Assembly (NCBI GenBank): GCA_027578915.1
Contig: JANBTT010000064.1
Coordinates: forward strand, 29,311-93,310
Direction of reading: 5' to 3'
From: Coemansia sp. RSA 1200
Lineage: Eukaryota; Kickxellomycota; Kickxellomycetes; Kickxellales; Kickxellaceae
Length of the DNA: 64,000 bases
Shown: positions 50,141-60,794 of the stretch, in pieces
Layout of the letters: each line of letters begins with the position of its first letter
Position numbering within the stretch: position 1 is the stretch's first letter
Notes under the pieces: generated by a model
Seen by the model: only the letters and a program-made list of their open reading frames with translations
Told to the model about the DNA's origin: nothing
Database searches by the model: none
Translations under genes and position numbers: made by a program

Positions 50141-52471
50141 ATGAGCCCTTTATCATCGTCGGTGGCGTCGAGAATACCCGAGGACTGCTTGCTTCTCATC
50201 CTCGACTACCTGTGGGACGACCGACCAGCCGCGCAGTTCATAGAGCGTCGCAGCGAGTACTCGCAGGACTACGATCAAATACGCATCCACCATTCTCTCC
50301 GTGCACGGGCCATATCGCCCATCCACATATGCAGGAGCTGGAGACAACATGCCATCCACCGCTATTTTCGCCACGTGTCCGTTGGATTGGTCAACAGACA
50401 GCACGGGACAAATAAGAACCGCGTATCTGTGGAGCTTCCGTCTACGGCCAAATCTTTTGTTGACACTCTGTTGATTCAGGTGGATACTGTTGAGGATAAC
50501 TGTCAGCTTGGTGCAGCTGCCGCCGGATTATCACGTCTGGTGCCGCACGAACTGCCCAGGGTGCGTAGGATTGGGCTCTGTGTGCGTGACTCGATGCCCC
50601 GACACTCGCACCACATGGCCGGATGGTTTGGCAGCTATCTGCGCAGGGGAATGGTTTTGGAAAACCACCTGGCGCTAGAGATTCTTAACAAACTGCCTGC
50701 GCTCGAGAGCGTGTGGTTCCAGAGCACCACGATGGCCGGACTCGTTGCACTTAGTCTTGTGCGCACACTGACTAACTACGCGGAACTCGTTGACCAGCAG
50801 ATGCATAGCCCTTGGGCATCCGGAATGCCCGTATCCTTGGTTCAACCCAAAAATAGTGGCAAGGTGCATGTGGCCGCCATACATCTGTTGTCAACTACGA
50901 TGAATGATGGCGACACGGCAATTGACATTATTCGCGAGTGCGCACATGATGTTCACCACTTGTGCTTGGGAATGGTGTCGGGCGGCGTGCTGGGGAGCCT
51001 CGTCCAGTGGCATCCTGCTAGAAAGAGACTCTCGATATCCATGCCTCCAGCATCGGCTGCTGTGCCTGTCAACGACCCCCAGATCCGTGTTATAGGCACC
51101 GAAGATGGCATGCACGAAGCCATTGGTCCTGTGCGCCAAGCGGTGGCAACGTATCCACAGCTGCGGCGTTTGATATTTGGCGTGGATACTCATGTGCATG
51201 TGAATCCGACCGCAATGGCACCACAGAGCAACGAGCAGCACCAAGAGGAAGCTATAGCACATACATCCAACGCAATGTGTCCATTCCCAACACTCGAGGA
51301 ACTGTACTTTGACCACACGTTGTCCAACGGGTTGCCGATGGAAGAATGGTATGCACCGCTCTACGACGTGTTTCTCAAGCATCCAAACATGAAACTCAAG
51401 CACCTAACATTCCCAATCATCTACAACACGCAGCGTATGGTAAGTAACAAGAACTGTCCAGAGCTTGTGAGTCTGCGGCACATAAAGTGTTGCTGGAGCA
51501 CGGGGGTTTGGAGCACAACCCAGGCAGAGAGCGATTCGACCCGGGTGCTCAAGGCCGTGGCTACTATTCCAACGCTCGCCAGATATATCCATCCGTCTTA
51601 TATCGAGGGGCTCTCGGCGCTTCCTACGGTGATCAACTGCACTGGATTAAAGTACCTCGATCTGTATGGCTGGCCCCTTTCTCTCGACAACGTTCTTTGG
51701 CTTCTCTCAACCTTTGATAACCTGCAGCTGCTTCGAGTCACTGTTGTTCCAACTGCTTCAGCGCCAGCTACTATTGATGATCAGGATCAGGGTCATGATC
51801 AACCGGTTGCTGCTGCCCAAAGGCTGTCGTCATCCAACGACACAACTACTTCTAACGGACACAGTGGACTACCAGCTACGCTGGACCAGCTGCCCGGAGA
51901 CATCGGCCTATCGCTCCAGCACCTGGTAATTGGCGCGGGGGGCGAGGATCTGGGCTACCCTGAACTCTCCCGACTCTTTGTTATTCTGAACAGTCTGCCG
52001 AGGATCTCCTTTATCTCACTATACAGCAACGCATACTCGTTTGTGAAAACAAACCTTGAGTCCTGCTGCGGGGTGTGTTTTCCCGATACCGGGTTCCTCC
52101 AGACATCCAGGGCGCGGATCAGTAATCTCGACAACGCTGGGTTGCATTACTTCCAGCCCTCTTTGGCCAGAGACGACGCACACGCCAACGATAACAACAA
52201 TAACAATAATGGACGTCGTGGTCGGCAGGGATCAATGGTTACTCATGCTGTCGACAGAGTTCCGTCAATGGAGTCGATGGCTGTTCCGTGGAGAGGACGG
52301 AGACTGCTGGCAACAAACGACCCTGCAACCGTCGCTGCAATTGCCAGGGCGACAGAGGCTGCGGCAGGTAATCGTCATATTATTGCTAACGCTGGTGGCA
52401 ATGTTGGTAATAACGCCAATGGAAACAGAAACGGCTGGCACCTTATCCACAGACTATTGTTGGGCGAGTAA
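50141..52471 (+). CDS. F-box/LRR-like orphan of Kickxellales style
   Basis: 776 residues from ATG 50141. The N-terminus has an F-box-like helix set: R-I-P-E-D-C-L-L-L-I-L-D-Y-L-W, then S-P-I-H-I-C-R-S-W-R-Q-H-A-I-H-R-Y-F, followed by irregular leucine-rich, strand/helix repeats (P-Q-L-R-R-L-I-F, P-T-L-E-E-L-Y-F, M-K-L-K-H-L-T-F, T-G-L-K-Y-L-D-L-Y, L-Q-L-L-R-V). This is the layout of the large F-box-like families expanded in Coemansia-type fungi. An F-box partner would be Skp1/cullin, but this F-box is divergent. The C-terminus is N/G-rich and disordered. An in-frame GTG lies 45 nt upstream; an upstream exon is possible. Confidence 0.65.
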   Translation: MSPLSSSVASRIPEDCLLLILDYLWDDRPAAQFIERRSEYSQDYDQIRIHHSLRARAISPIHICRSWRQHAIHRYFRHVSVGLVNRQHGTNKNRVSVELPSTAKSFVDTLLIQVDTVEDNCQLGAAAAGLSRLVPHELPRVRRIGLCVRDSMPRHSHHMAGWFGSYLRRGMVLENHLALEILNKLPALESVWFQSTTMAGLVALSLVRTLTNYAELVDQQMHSPWASGMPVSLVQPKNSGKVHVAAIHLLSTTMNDGDTAIDIIRECAHDVHHLCLGMVSGGVLGSLVQWHPARKRLSISMPPASAAVPVNDPQIRVIGTEDGMHEAIGPVRQAVATYPQLRRLIFGVDTHVHVNPTAMAPQSNEQHQEEAIAHTSNAMCPFPTLEELYFDHTLSNGLPMEEWYAPLYDVFLKHPNMKLKHLTFPIIYNTQRMVSNKNCPELVSLRHIKCCWSTGVWSTTQAESDSTRVLKAVATIPTLARYIHPSYIEGLSALPTVINCTGLKYLDLYGWPLSLDNVLWLLSTFDNLQLLRVTVVPTASAPATIDDQDQGHDQPVAAAQRLSSSNDTTTSNGHSGLPATLDQLPGDIGLSLQHLVIGAGGEDLGYPELSRLFVILNSLPRISFISLYSNAYSFVKTNLESCCGVCFPDTGFLQTSRARISNLDNAGLHYFQPSLARDDAHANDNNNNNNGRRGRQGSMVTHAVDRVPSMESMAVPWRGRRLLATNDPATVAAIARATEAAAGNRHIIANAGGNVGNNANGNRNGWHLIHRLLLGE

Positions 52472-52650
52472 AGCCCCGATCAATGCACACCAAGTATTGC
52501 TCACTTTTCTCGTCATTCATCATCATCATCTAGTATCTAGTAATTTTTTTGTCATTATCTTCCATTTCTCACTTCTGTACCACACACTCCCCACTGTTTT
52601 GTGCTGTTTGTACAAAATACAAAAAAATAGCAACAATAAACCTAGATCTT

Positions 52651-55600
52651 TTATCCAGTACTAACGCTGCTGCGATCATCGTAGAGCTTACTGAGTGCAG
52701 GATCCGAGTTATCTTTGCCACGAAGACGCTGGGCAGCATTTGGGATGAAGCGACTGAACCGCATTGCTGTTTGGACAGGCTGGTGGTGGATCATGGGACG
52801 ATTGTTGTTGTTGCTGTAACTGCTGCTACTGTTGTTGTTTCTGGTATAGTTGTCGTCAATCGCATTGCCGCCGGTGTTGAGGGGGTGGCATTGGGCACGC
52901 GGTTCACACTGGAGACTCATACTATATATTCTTTCGTCATCGTAACCTTCGGCCTCGCACTGGTCCCATTGCTCAATGAGAAACTGCTGAAGCCCTGGAA
53001 TCACCATCGTGAAGTTGCCGCTGTATTCCACTTGGAACTTTTGGATCTCTTGGATAATCGATGCGATCCTGTTGGATTTTTCAAAATTGATCAGTGTTGA
53101 CCGATTATTGAGGTCAACTTCGTTGCGCTTTGCAAACAGTGCGCATGTTTGGCCTGTAAGCGTGACGGTTGATGGCATTTGTGGTGGTGATGGTTGCTGC
53201 TGATGCTTCTTTTCGACGCCATTATCTGAAGTATTGGTGTTGCCTGCTGCCGCTGCTGATGTTGTGCCAACAGCAACACGTGCTTCTTCATTGTTTTGTT
53301 GCCGTCCGTGACACACCTGTGGATTGCCGGTGGAACTATTGTTGTTGGAGTTGTTGTTGGAGTTGTCACTTTCGTTGGCATAGAGATAGTGGTTGTACTC
53401 GTCAGTTGTATCATGAGAGTCATTTAGACAATAGTTGTCATTGCCGCTCCCGCCAGACTCCTGCGATGCTTGGTTACTAATATAGCAGTTCTGGGGTTGC
53501 GTGTTCTCCTGAGGCAGCACAAGGCGCCGATACGTGGGGTTTCCGTCATCCAAGAACGTTAGATCGGTTAAATACAACCCCAGAAACGGAAGGAGCGGAG
53601 GTTGCGAGCGGTGGAGAACCGAACGGTAGTTTGCGTAGTTGTGGTCGGAATCCAATGCCTCGTGCAGCCGCTTTGACATAATGTTGAACTTTTTCGGCAG
53701 AATGGCCCACGACCGTTTGAGCCGCATAACCGCGGCACTGAAGATAGCCGCCCTAATAGCCATCACGCCGTCGTAATTCTTCAGCGCAAGCAAGTGGATG
53801 CCAAGCTGGATGGCGTACTTTAGCATGCGGCACCGGCGGTCGGGCGTTGACTCGGATAGAATCAGAACCGAGATCCAGCGGGTGATCTGCGTGCACCACC
53901 GTGACATCTGTCGCACGTTGACTGAGCGCGAATCGCTCCCGCGACTAAACTCCTTGTTAATCAGCTCGGCTGGCTGGATCATGCAGTAGCAGCTGCTCTC
54001 GATTATCGTGAGCTGGCATGCAACGTCAAGTGGGTTGATATGTGTGATATGTGGAGTCTTTCTGTATGCCTCGTATGAGAGATCCATTCCGACGGTTGCC
54101 ATCAGAAGATCGGATATGTCGGGCTCTTCGCTCGATGAGCCCGAGATCCGTTTGCCGGTGCCTGCGGCTGTTGCTGTTGTTGTTGCTGGCCAGGAGTCTT
54201 TGCCACTGTTTGAAGCTGGCTGATTAGCAATTTCAGCCAGCGCCTTCTCCTTGGCAGAAGGCAGCTTGTTGTCTGTTAGTGGTCCAGATCGTGTTGACGA
54301 TGGCGGCCGTCGATAAGCCTGATAATCTCCAGAGTATGTATCTGAATTTACGCTATGTTCTTTTGTTTCGGTAAGTTCGGTCGATGCAGTTCTATCTACA
54401 ATGTTGTTTGCGTCTGTCGGGGGGTTCTGACTGGAAGACCCGCCGCCATTGTGGGAAATGTTTTTTTCGTTGCGTTGCTTACTGAACATCCTACGAAGAA
54501 TGTTTGTGCGTTTTAATCGTTGGTTTTTCTGCTGTTGGTTCGAATCGCGGATACAGTTGCTGCCATTTGTAACAGCGGGGCTGTTCTCGCTAAGGTTACC
54601 ACTAGCGCATGAACGCGATTCCCCTCCCGATCCTTGACCCGACCTTTCCTCACTCGTCGTGTAATTCTGCAACTTGAGGTTTCTGGCTTCGGGGCCTGTG
54701 CTTCTATCCAGTCTGCTTCTTTTCTTTGAAGTGCTCGCTAACCGCGATGGCGACGCGTTATTGGAATTATCTGCCCAACCTTCAGCTACAAGCGACCTGT
54801 TTGTTGACAATCTAGCAAGGCCAAGTGGCATCAGGGGCATTGCGGGCGATGCGGCTAGTGCACGCAGGTCGATGGCACGGTTCTTTGATGAAACCTGTCG
54901 AAGTAGCTTCTGACACTCCTTGGCTGACGATCCATGGCGAGTGGGCAGGTAATCGTTGAGAAGAAACGCGCACAGATAATTAAGCATAGCGTTATCGACC
55001 GGTGGATACCAGTAGTTGTTGTACCAGTTCTGGATTATGCGGAAAACGTTGTACTGGACGGGCGCCTGCACGCGATGGTGCCATAGTTTGGCGTCGGACG
55101 GAGACAAACTAGTGTCGGCGTGCGCGACATTACGCGCCCGTGCAACTAGTGCTTCAGCAAAATCCTTGGGCGTAGCAAAGGAGCGGAAGGATAGCATGAA
55201 TACGTCTATAAATTCGGCTGTTTTGTGGTGCTTGTCCGAGGCCAGGTACATGATCAATCCTTTCCAGGTGCCATAGCTCACGCGGCCTGCGCTATTGAGA
55301 AGAAGCTCCTTGGACTGCAGACCAGATTCTATGGCCTCGGATGTCAAAATATGATGATCTCCGCGCTGCCGTGCACTTGCACCGTGTTTTGTGGCTGTTG
55401 GTTCCAATGTTGTTGCAGTGGCTGCTGTGGATGATGCGTGGTCTGCGGAGTCGGATATATTTGGTTCACCAAAGATTTTTGCAAGCCGCGAGGTCTCGCG
55501 TTTTACGACTCCTTGTTTGGCAGTTCGTAGAGTGTCGCCAAACTTTCTATCTCGTCTTCTTCTGCCACTGCCGCTACCATTACCATTACCATTGCTGCTA

Positions 55601-55821
55601 GTGGTTGTGGCGATGTCTTGGGCGTGGCTGTGATGGTTGTTTGCATGGTCTTCAGTGGTGGTGTCATTGGAATCAAGGTGTTTTTTGTGGCGGGGCTGTA
55701 TCCGAAAATCTGTATCGGTGTTTGCAGTCTGAGGATAATCGCCAAGAGCCGCGGTGGTTGTTTTTTCTGATAACGGACCATTCCGATCGGCAATGTTGCC
55801 TTGTTTGTAGAAGAATGCCAT
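52651..55821 (-). CDS. Ras guanine-nucleotide exchange factor, Cdc25 type
   Basis: 1056 residues from ATG 55821. After a disordered N-terminus comes the REM/RasGEF_N domain (about 185-330: S-Y-G-T-W-K-G-L-I-M-Y-L, L-S-F-R-S-F, N-Y-L-C-A-F-L-L-N-D-Y). A serine/asparagine-rich linker leads to the catalytic CDC25-homology domain (from about 600), with I-N-P-L-D-V-A-C-Q-L-T-I-I-E, S-R-W-C-T-Q-I-T-R-W-I, Y-D-G-V-M-A-I-R-A-A, and P-F-L-G-L-Y-L-T-D-L-T-F-L-D-D-G-N-P. The last helices (L-I-N-F-E-K-S-N-R-I-A-S-I-I) come only after an asparagine-rich insert of about 140 residues. It activates Ras at membranes, feeding cAMP/PKA or MAPK signalling. No SH3 domain is seen. Converges with the F-box-like gene, 179 bp apart. 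Confidence 0.92.
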   Translation of the reverse strand: MAFFYKQGNIADRNGPLSEKTTTAALGDYPQTANTDTDFRIQPRHKKHLDSNDTTTEDHANNHHSHAQDIATTTSSNGNGNGSGSGRRRRDRKFGDTLRTAKQGVVKRETSRLAKIFGEPNISDSADHASSTAATATTLEPTATKHGASARQRGDHHILTSEAIESGLQSKELLLNSAGRVSYGTWKGLIMYLASDKHHKTAEFIDVFMLSFRSFATPKDFAEALVARARNVAHADTSLSPSDAKLWHHRVQAPVQYNVFRIIQNWYNNYWYPPVDNAMLNYLCAFLLNDYLPTRHGSSAKECQKLLRQVSSKNRAIDLRALAASPAMPLMPLGLARLSTNRSLVAEGWADNSNNASPSRLASTSKKRSRLDRSTGPEARNLKLQNYTTSEERSGQGSGGESRSCASGNLSENSPAVTNGSNCIRDSNQQQKNQRLKRTNILRRMFSKQRNEKNISHNGGGSSSQNPPTDANNIVDRTASTELTETKEHSVNSDTYSGDYQAYRRPPSSTRSGPLTDNKLPSAKEKALAEIANQPASNSGKDSWPATTTATAAGTGKRISGSSSEEPDISDLLMATVGMDLSYEAYRKTPHITHINPLDVACQLTIIESSCYCMIQPAELINKEFSRGSDSRSVNVRQMSRWCTQITRWISVLILSESTPDRRCRMLKYAIQLGIHLLALKNYDGVMAIRAAIFSAAVMRLKRSWAILPKKFNIMSKRLHEALDSDHNYANYRSVLHRSQPPLLPFLGLYLTDLTFLDDGNPTYRRLVLPQENTQPQNCYISNQASQESGGSGNDNYCLNDSHDTTDEYNHYLYANESDNSNNNSNNNSSTGNPQVCHGRQQNNEEARVAVGTTSAAAAGNTNTSDNGVEKKHQQQPSPPQMPSTVTLTGQTCALFAKRNEVDLNNRSTLINFEKSNRIASIIQEIQKFQVEYSGNFTMVIPGLQQFLIEQWDQCEAEGYDDERIYSMSLQCEPRAQCHPLNTGGNAIDDNYTRNNNSSSSYSNNNNRPMIHHQPVQTAMRFSRFIPNAAQRLRGKDNSDPALSKLYDDRSSVSTG

Positions 55822-56845
55822 GGCAAAGTATAACAATAGGAAAGAGGAGGTGAGCACCCTCTAAAATATAATACAATAATTAGAAAATAATAAAATAGAA
55901 TGGAAATTGAGGGAATAGAGGTTTTAGTTTTTCAGGTTTCTTTTCCTCTTCAGAAATAAAACGAAAATTCATGCAAATACAAAACTTGTAATGAGAAAAT
56001 AATATTTGAAAGTGTTGGATATTTTGGTTGCATAAAAAAGGTTGCCTTTTTTTCTTTTTTCAAGATGTGGGCCTAGAAAGAAAAAATAGTTTACATATAT
56101 TCAACTTCCAACTCGGTAAAGTATTCTCTTTTATAATATAGAAAAAGAACGGACTGTATAACAAATAAAATTAAATATGGCTGTCTTGGAAAAGTGCAAG
56201 TGAAAATCCATTAAACAATTCAATATGAGAGGATCTTCGGATATCGGCAACATTAGCATGGTAGATGCAACTTACTAATACGTGATAAACAAACCCCGGA
56301 AATGAAGTCCACACCACTTTATCTCCTAAACGGATAAAATGACAACAACACACTTGCAGTGGAATGATAGATGGAAAGTCATGATCATGAGAGTGAGTGA
56401 GCAAGTGAGTGGAGTTTACCAAGTAAACAGAATCCATTCTCATTTGCACACACATCAACATCACATTACATTGGCACTTGCTTCCAATTGGGTCCTTGGT
56501 ATCCGATCATCATAGCACAGTAATTATGATGTGGTTTTCTTTCCCTCTTCTTTATTGATATGGCCTATTGAAATAAGCTAATTGCAATTCCGAAAAAGAA
56601 GAGGAAAGAAGGGTAAGTAAGTGGTGTTTTTGTCACCAGTGTAATCAGAAAACCACATGTTTTTCCTTCCTCCTTTCTTCCAATTCTCCCAGCACACTTG
56701 CTGAAAAACAGTGTAGAACTTTACAAAACAAAAGAAAGGCTCTTCCTCTGTCCTCATTCTTTTTCCCGAAAATAATGTGCGTATGAGAAAATAACAGCCG
56801 ATTATTCAATTTTTTTCCAAAAAAAGTTGATTAATTATCAATCGA

Positions 56846-56872
56846 GTATGTTGGGTCTACATCTAGAGCCCC
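56846..56872 (-). mobile_element. LINE 3'-terminal scrap
   Basis: 27 bp matching, with about three differences, the sequence just downstream of the reverse-transcriptase remnant at 60795-60821 (GGGCTCTAGATGTA core on the minus strand). Confidence 0.5.
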
Positions 56873-57092
56873 ACTTTTTGCCGATTGGAATCATACTAAT
56901 AAACAAAGAGTTTATGAAAAGGAAACGCTGTGATGGCAGTTTAGACCGCCTGCGTTGAAAGTGTGTTCTCGGAGAGACTGTAAAGCAACGTGTTGAAAAG
57001 AAGATAGGGTACTGGTCAACTTGTCCGGTTGACTGGCTCCGCCTGGTTCAAACTGAAACCAGAAGGTGTCAACTGTTATGATGACGTATGGT

Positions 57093-57227
57093 GATGTTAA
57101 CATTTGATCCAAATGTTAACATCGAATACACATCAATAGTAACATTTAAATTAGGATGTGATCCTAATAGTTGTATTCTTTTGAAACATAGAATAGTCGG
57201 TGGCTATAAAAGCACCGCTATTCTATG
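57093..57227. repeat. Three consecutive inverted repeats
   Basis: Hairpin 1: GATGTTAACATTTG / CAAATGTTAACATC, 14-bp perfect arms with a 3-nt loop (57093-57123). Hairpin 2: ATTAGGAT / ATCCTAAT with GTG loop (about 57151-57169). Hairpin 3: CATAGAATAG-T-CGGTG / CACCG-CTATTCTATG, arms 57187-57202 and 57213-57227. The spacing is tight and all three are near-perfect, which is improbable by chance. Confidence 0.75.
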
Positions 57228-57370
57228 GTTTGAGAGGTTTTCATTAGTGAGTCTTTTGGAAGATTATTTTATTAAAAGAAAAGAGAAAACTACAATATCA
57301 ACATTGAACCAACCTTCCTGAAAAGAGTTACTTGAGTGGCTATGCATATCTTAGAAATTGTGTATAATAC

Positions 57371-57512
57371 GCTCTAATACTGTCTTCCTTCAGCATGCAA
57401 ACATTGCTTGAGGCGTTAGTATTGAGTTATCCAGAGCTGCTTCTGTATGAGCATGGAAGATCTCCCATACAGCTAGCCCATGTAATGTTTCTGTGTTTGG
57501 CATAATGCTCGA
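57371..57512 (-). mobile_element. LINE reverse-transcriptase C-terminal remnant (copy 2)
   Basis: On the minus strand it reads P-N-T-E-T-L-H-G-L-A-V-W-E-I-F, A-A-L-D-N-S-I-L-T and Q-A-M-F-A-C, then a stop. This is closely similar to the end of copy 1 at 60838-61238. Only the extreme C-terminal portion is present. Confidence 0.75.
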
Positions 57513-57591
57513 CTGCCAGTTCCTGGGGGGCTTCTATTTCCTACACTGACTCTGAATACTCAACAAGTATATATTTCCCAATATTAAAACA

Positions 57592-60508
57592 CTACAATAC
57601 CCTAAACTCTTCGCTGACTGCCATGGTCATCCACCCATGGCTGTCAACCCAGCCCGCATTGTCAAAATCTGTCAACTGCTGATCGAGCGCTTCCACCGAC
57701 AAACCACTTTGTCTGGAAATTCGGTGGTATCCCTCAATGTCGCATGCCTTCTCATGTGCCTCTACTATCTCCGCCGGTGTTGCTCGCTCCCAGACACGCT
57801 GTCTGATTGCTACTTTCCGATCGCCGATTGCAACACCAATGTCCACTCTTCTGTGGCTTCCGCTGATATTGCCCGCATAGCCGGTCGTGATAATTTGATC
57901 GAGCGCCTTGTGTGCTTGCTGCACAGGGTATCCGGGGTTCCTTGACTGTCTTTTGTTTATATGTTTAAACTCGACTGTCACCGATACCGCACCCTCCCGA
58001 CGTACGAGCCCACCCGGAATGACAATGCGCCAGTCGAACCGGCCGTCACCGCCCTCGCCTTCGACAATCGATATGGGCTCCATCGGGCGGCTTCCTCGAG
58101 TGCCATCCGAAACAGCTCGTGAATGGGACGTAGTTCCCATCTTTGCCAGTATAAACGCACGAAACAGGTCCGCACTGGCTGCCTCGTGAGCATTACGGCT
58201 TGCGTTGGAAAGCTGCTGCAAAACAGAGTTGAATTGGCTGTAGACATCCCGCATATCACCATCGCATAGACTTTGTAACAGTGCATCGCGCTCGTTGTCC
58301 CATGTAACTGTGTTTTCGCTATTGAATATCGCTGTTAGCTGGATATCCTCCCACGCATCAAGAAGCTCACCGTCTGGGATCTTTAGTGTAACAGAGTCTC
58401 GCAGCGTCAGGTAACCGGTGTACAGGAAGAGCGTGACGAGCTCATTCAGCGTACAGTTGGAGAAATCCGGTCTATCAGGCAGGCTGTTTGCGCAAAGTGT
58501 TACGTGCTGGACCGATTCCGACACCACTACATCAGGATTATGCTGTCGATGCCTGGTTGACACGATATGCGACGCTGGCAGCGTATCGTCCTTGTACTCC
58601 CGAATCAGATGAAACGCCAGTCTGCCGACAATATCCTTGTTTTTAAGCGTAATCGCCGAAATAATCCTGCTGTTCCCCGTATACCCCCAGAACGGCTGCG
58701 CAGCTTCTTCAAGCGACTGGCAACTAGAGAGTTCTTCAAGGAATGCCACTGATGCAAATGAATTGTATTTGCCTGTTATTGTTCCAACACGATATCCGTT
58801 GTACCATCTTGTCATGACGTCCAAAACGCTGTCTTCCGAATGACTGCGACTGCCCAGTCTTCCCCCGTTCGCCTCTTTGGCCCTTTCTATCAGAAGCCGA
58901 ATCTCGTCCACAGAGTACCCAAAATACCACCCCAGATCGTACGGTCCCACCATATTGTTTTCGCACTTGGTGTTTGCGACCAGAGGCATGTATTTGATAT
59001 TATTAACCCCCGACGATATTTGGGCAAGGTTTATGTTGTGGACTCCTGCCAGCATCCCAGCCATTAGATCCTGGTTTCCCTACAATAAATAGAGAAAACA
59101 GCAGAATATCTGGGTTCTCAGATCAACATGGAAACAAAATGAATGCAGTTATCGTGTGTATAGACATTAGCATACTTACTTTGAATATCTTGCCAAGGAG
59201 GCGTGTATATGTCCCCTGAGCGTCCCCACTCCAACCCTTGCCCTGGATTTTGGCCAGCGGAGTGTCATACTCATCCAGAAGAACAACATACTTGCTTTTG
59301 TAATGAGATTTCAAGAATTTTGTTAGAATCGAGAACATATCAGATGCCAGGCGAGCATATTCTAGCCACTCACTTGAAGCAACCCTCTGGAGATTGGAGA
59401 ATGTTTTTTGTGCTTGTTTTAGGCTTTCGTATGCTTCCTCGGCATCTTGAGATAATCGCTGCCCGTGGGTTCTCTCAAGCCATGTATCAATGGTGCTATT
59501 GACGCAGTCCGCAATATCCTTATAAAAACTACCAAGAGATTCGTTGCCAACATTCTATATCCTTGAAAATTGCACGGAAAAAGTAAAGAATAAGAAGAGA
59601 ATTATTACATACCTTCAATTCCAATAATAAAAAGCATGAACTCAACAGCAACCAATTTAGATACCTACCTTGAAATCGAGACGAATGACCGGATACTTGC
59701 AGAAATGCTCTTCAAAAAACGCCCGCTCGTTCTCGTACAAGAGTTTGCCTTTGAAAAGCTCTCCTCGAGTTCTGCGGCATTCGGGTATGTCAAGCTGGCC
59801 ATCAAGAGGTGTCGCATCTATGCTGTTCTCGACATTAAAGAACTCTTCAATGATCGAGAGATTGAATGTCTTTCCGAATCGTCTGGGCAGGCAAATGCAG
59901 ATTGGTGAGCCGCTTGCCAATAGAAATGCCTTGCAGATAAGAGTCTTATCTACAACAATACCGGTCCGACGCTCTGTGCTCCCAAAATCAGAGCCCGTCA
60001 GAATCCTCCGGCCAGAAACCTTTGATGGCGCTACAGCAAGTAAAGTATTTAGCACAAGCAAGTGAATTCAAAGGTCAGATAGTCATTACACATTAGCATT
60101 AATTAATCTAGCAACACATATGAAGCAGCATTTCACATAATTCAGGTACTTACATGAAGGTAGATCAATGCTCGACTGATGCATTGGCGTTGCCATCGGG
60201 TTATTCAGCTCCAGCGGCGCCGATGAGAAGGATGGATGTATCACTTCCACTGCCGGCACGCTCTCGATGTCTCTCTCTGGATTGCCTGCCACTTCACATA
60301 CAAGCTCTACAAGCTCACTACCATCACTAGGTGGCTGAGACGTTGCGCTCGTAGACATGGTGCTAGCATTGTGTGGTTGAGGTTTGCGACTGCTAGAGCT
60401 CGTTTTGTCAACAGAATCGTCAACAGTGCTGTCTCTGAGACGTTTTCTTAAATCATCTGACGAGTGACTGTCTTCTCTTCTATGCTTACACGCATTGGAG
60501 CGCTCCAT
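57592..60508 (-). CDS. AAA-ATPase-like / PD-(D/E)XK nuclease-fold protein
   Basis: Four exons (60508-60154, 60030-59669, 59554-59180, 59079-57592) join in phase to an intact 859-residue reading. All donors are GTAAGT or GTAGGT and all acceptors TAG. Residues 1-118 are disordered and polar. The ATPase part has V-D-K-T-L-I-C-K-A, the P-loop L-P-R-R-F-G-K-T-F-N-L-S in exon 2, and Walker B K-Y-V-V-L-L-D-E-Y-D-T-P in exon 3. A helical middle with W-Y-N-G-Y and F-W-G-Y-T-G-N-S follows, then a C-terminal restriction-endonuclease-like fold with F-D-W-R-I-V-I-P-G and V-T-V-E-F-K-H (the D...E-x-K site). This is the AAA-ATPase_like (PF09820) plus PDDEXK_9 (PF08011) architecture, common in bacteria and in some early fungi. 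Substrate and role are unknown. Confidence 0.88.
59080..59179 (-). other. Intron 3 of the AAA-ATPase-like gene
   Basis: 100-nt intron, phase 0. Introns 1 and 2 are 60031-60153 (123 nt, phase 1) and 59555-59668 (114 nt, phase 0). Confidence 0.85.
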
Positions 60509-60794
60509 TTCTTCTAATTGGTAAATTGAGAGCGGCTTTTGATAGAGAAATTCAACAATATTTTAAAAAATAACAGAATAATAAAATAGTGTAAACAGAG
60601 GAGGAATTGAAATGCAACAAGGAAAAGAAAAGCTGTGCTGCGCAAAAGGGAGTATGGAATGCAATTTAATCGCGATTTTCATGCGACAACAGCGTAGAAT
60701 GATCAAGGGCATCAAGCAAGCTGAGTGAATGCTAAGCGGGCTACTGACGTTATGCTTTTGTTTCCCTCAAAAGAGGCTGATTTACTTTAAGCGG
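60509..60794. other. Promoter side of the AAA-ATPase-like gene
   Basis: 286 bp, AT-rich, bounded by the LINE remnant. No other feature seen. Confidence 0.4.

Larger units (their letters stand above)
55822..57591. other. Intergenic region with LINE scraps and hairpins
   Basis: 1.8 kb upstream of the RasGEF gene and downstream of the AAA-ATPase-like gene. It holds the RasGEF promoter, two LINE fragments (56846-56872, 57371-57512) and a cluster of inverted repeats (57093-57227). No gene is supported. Confidence 0.5.
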
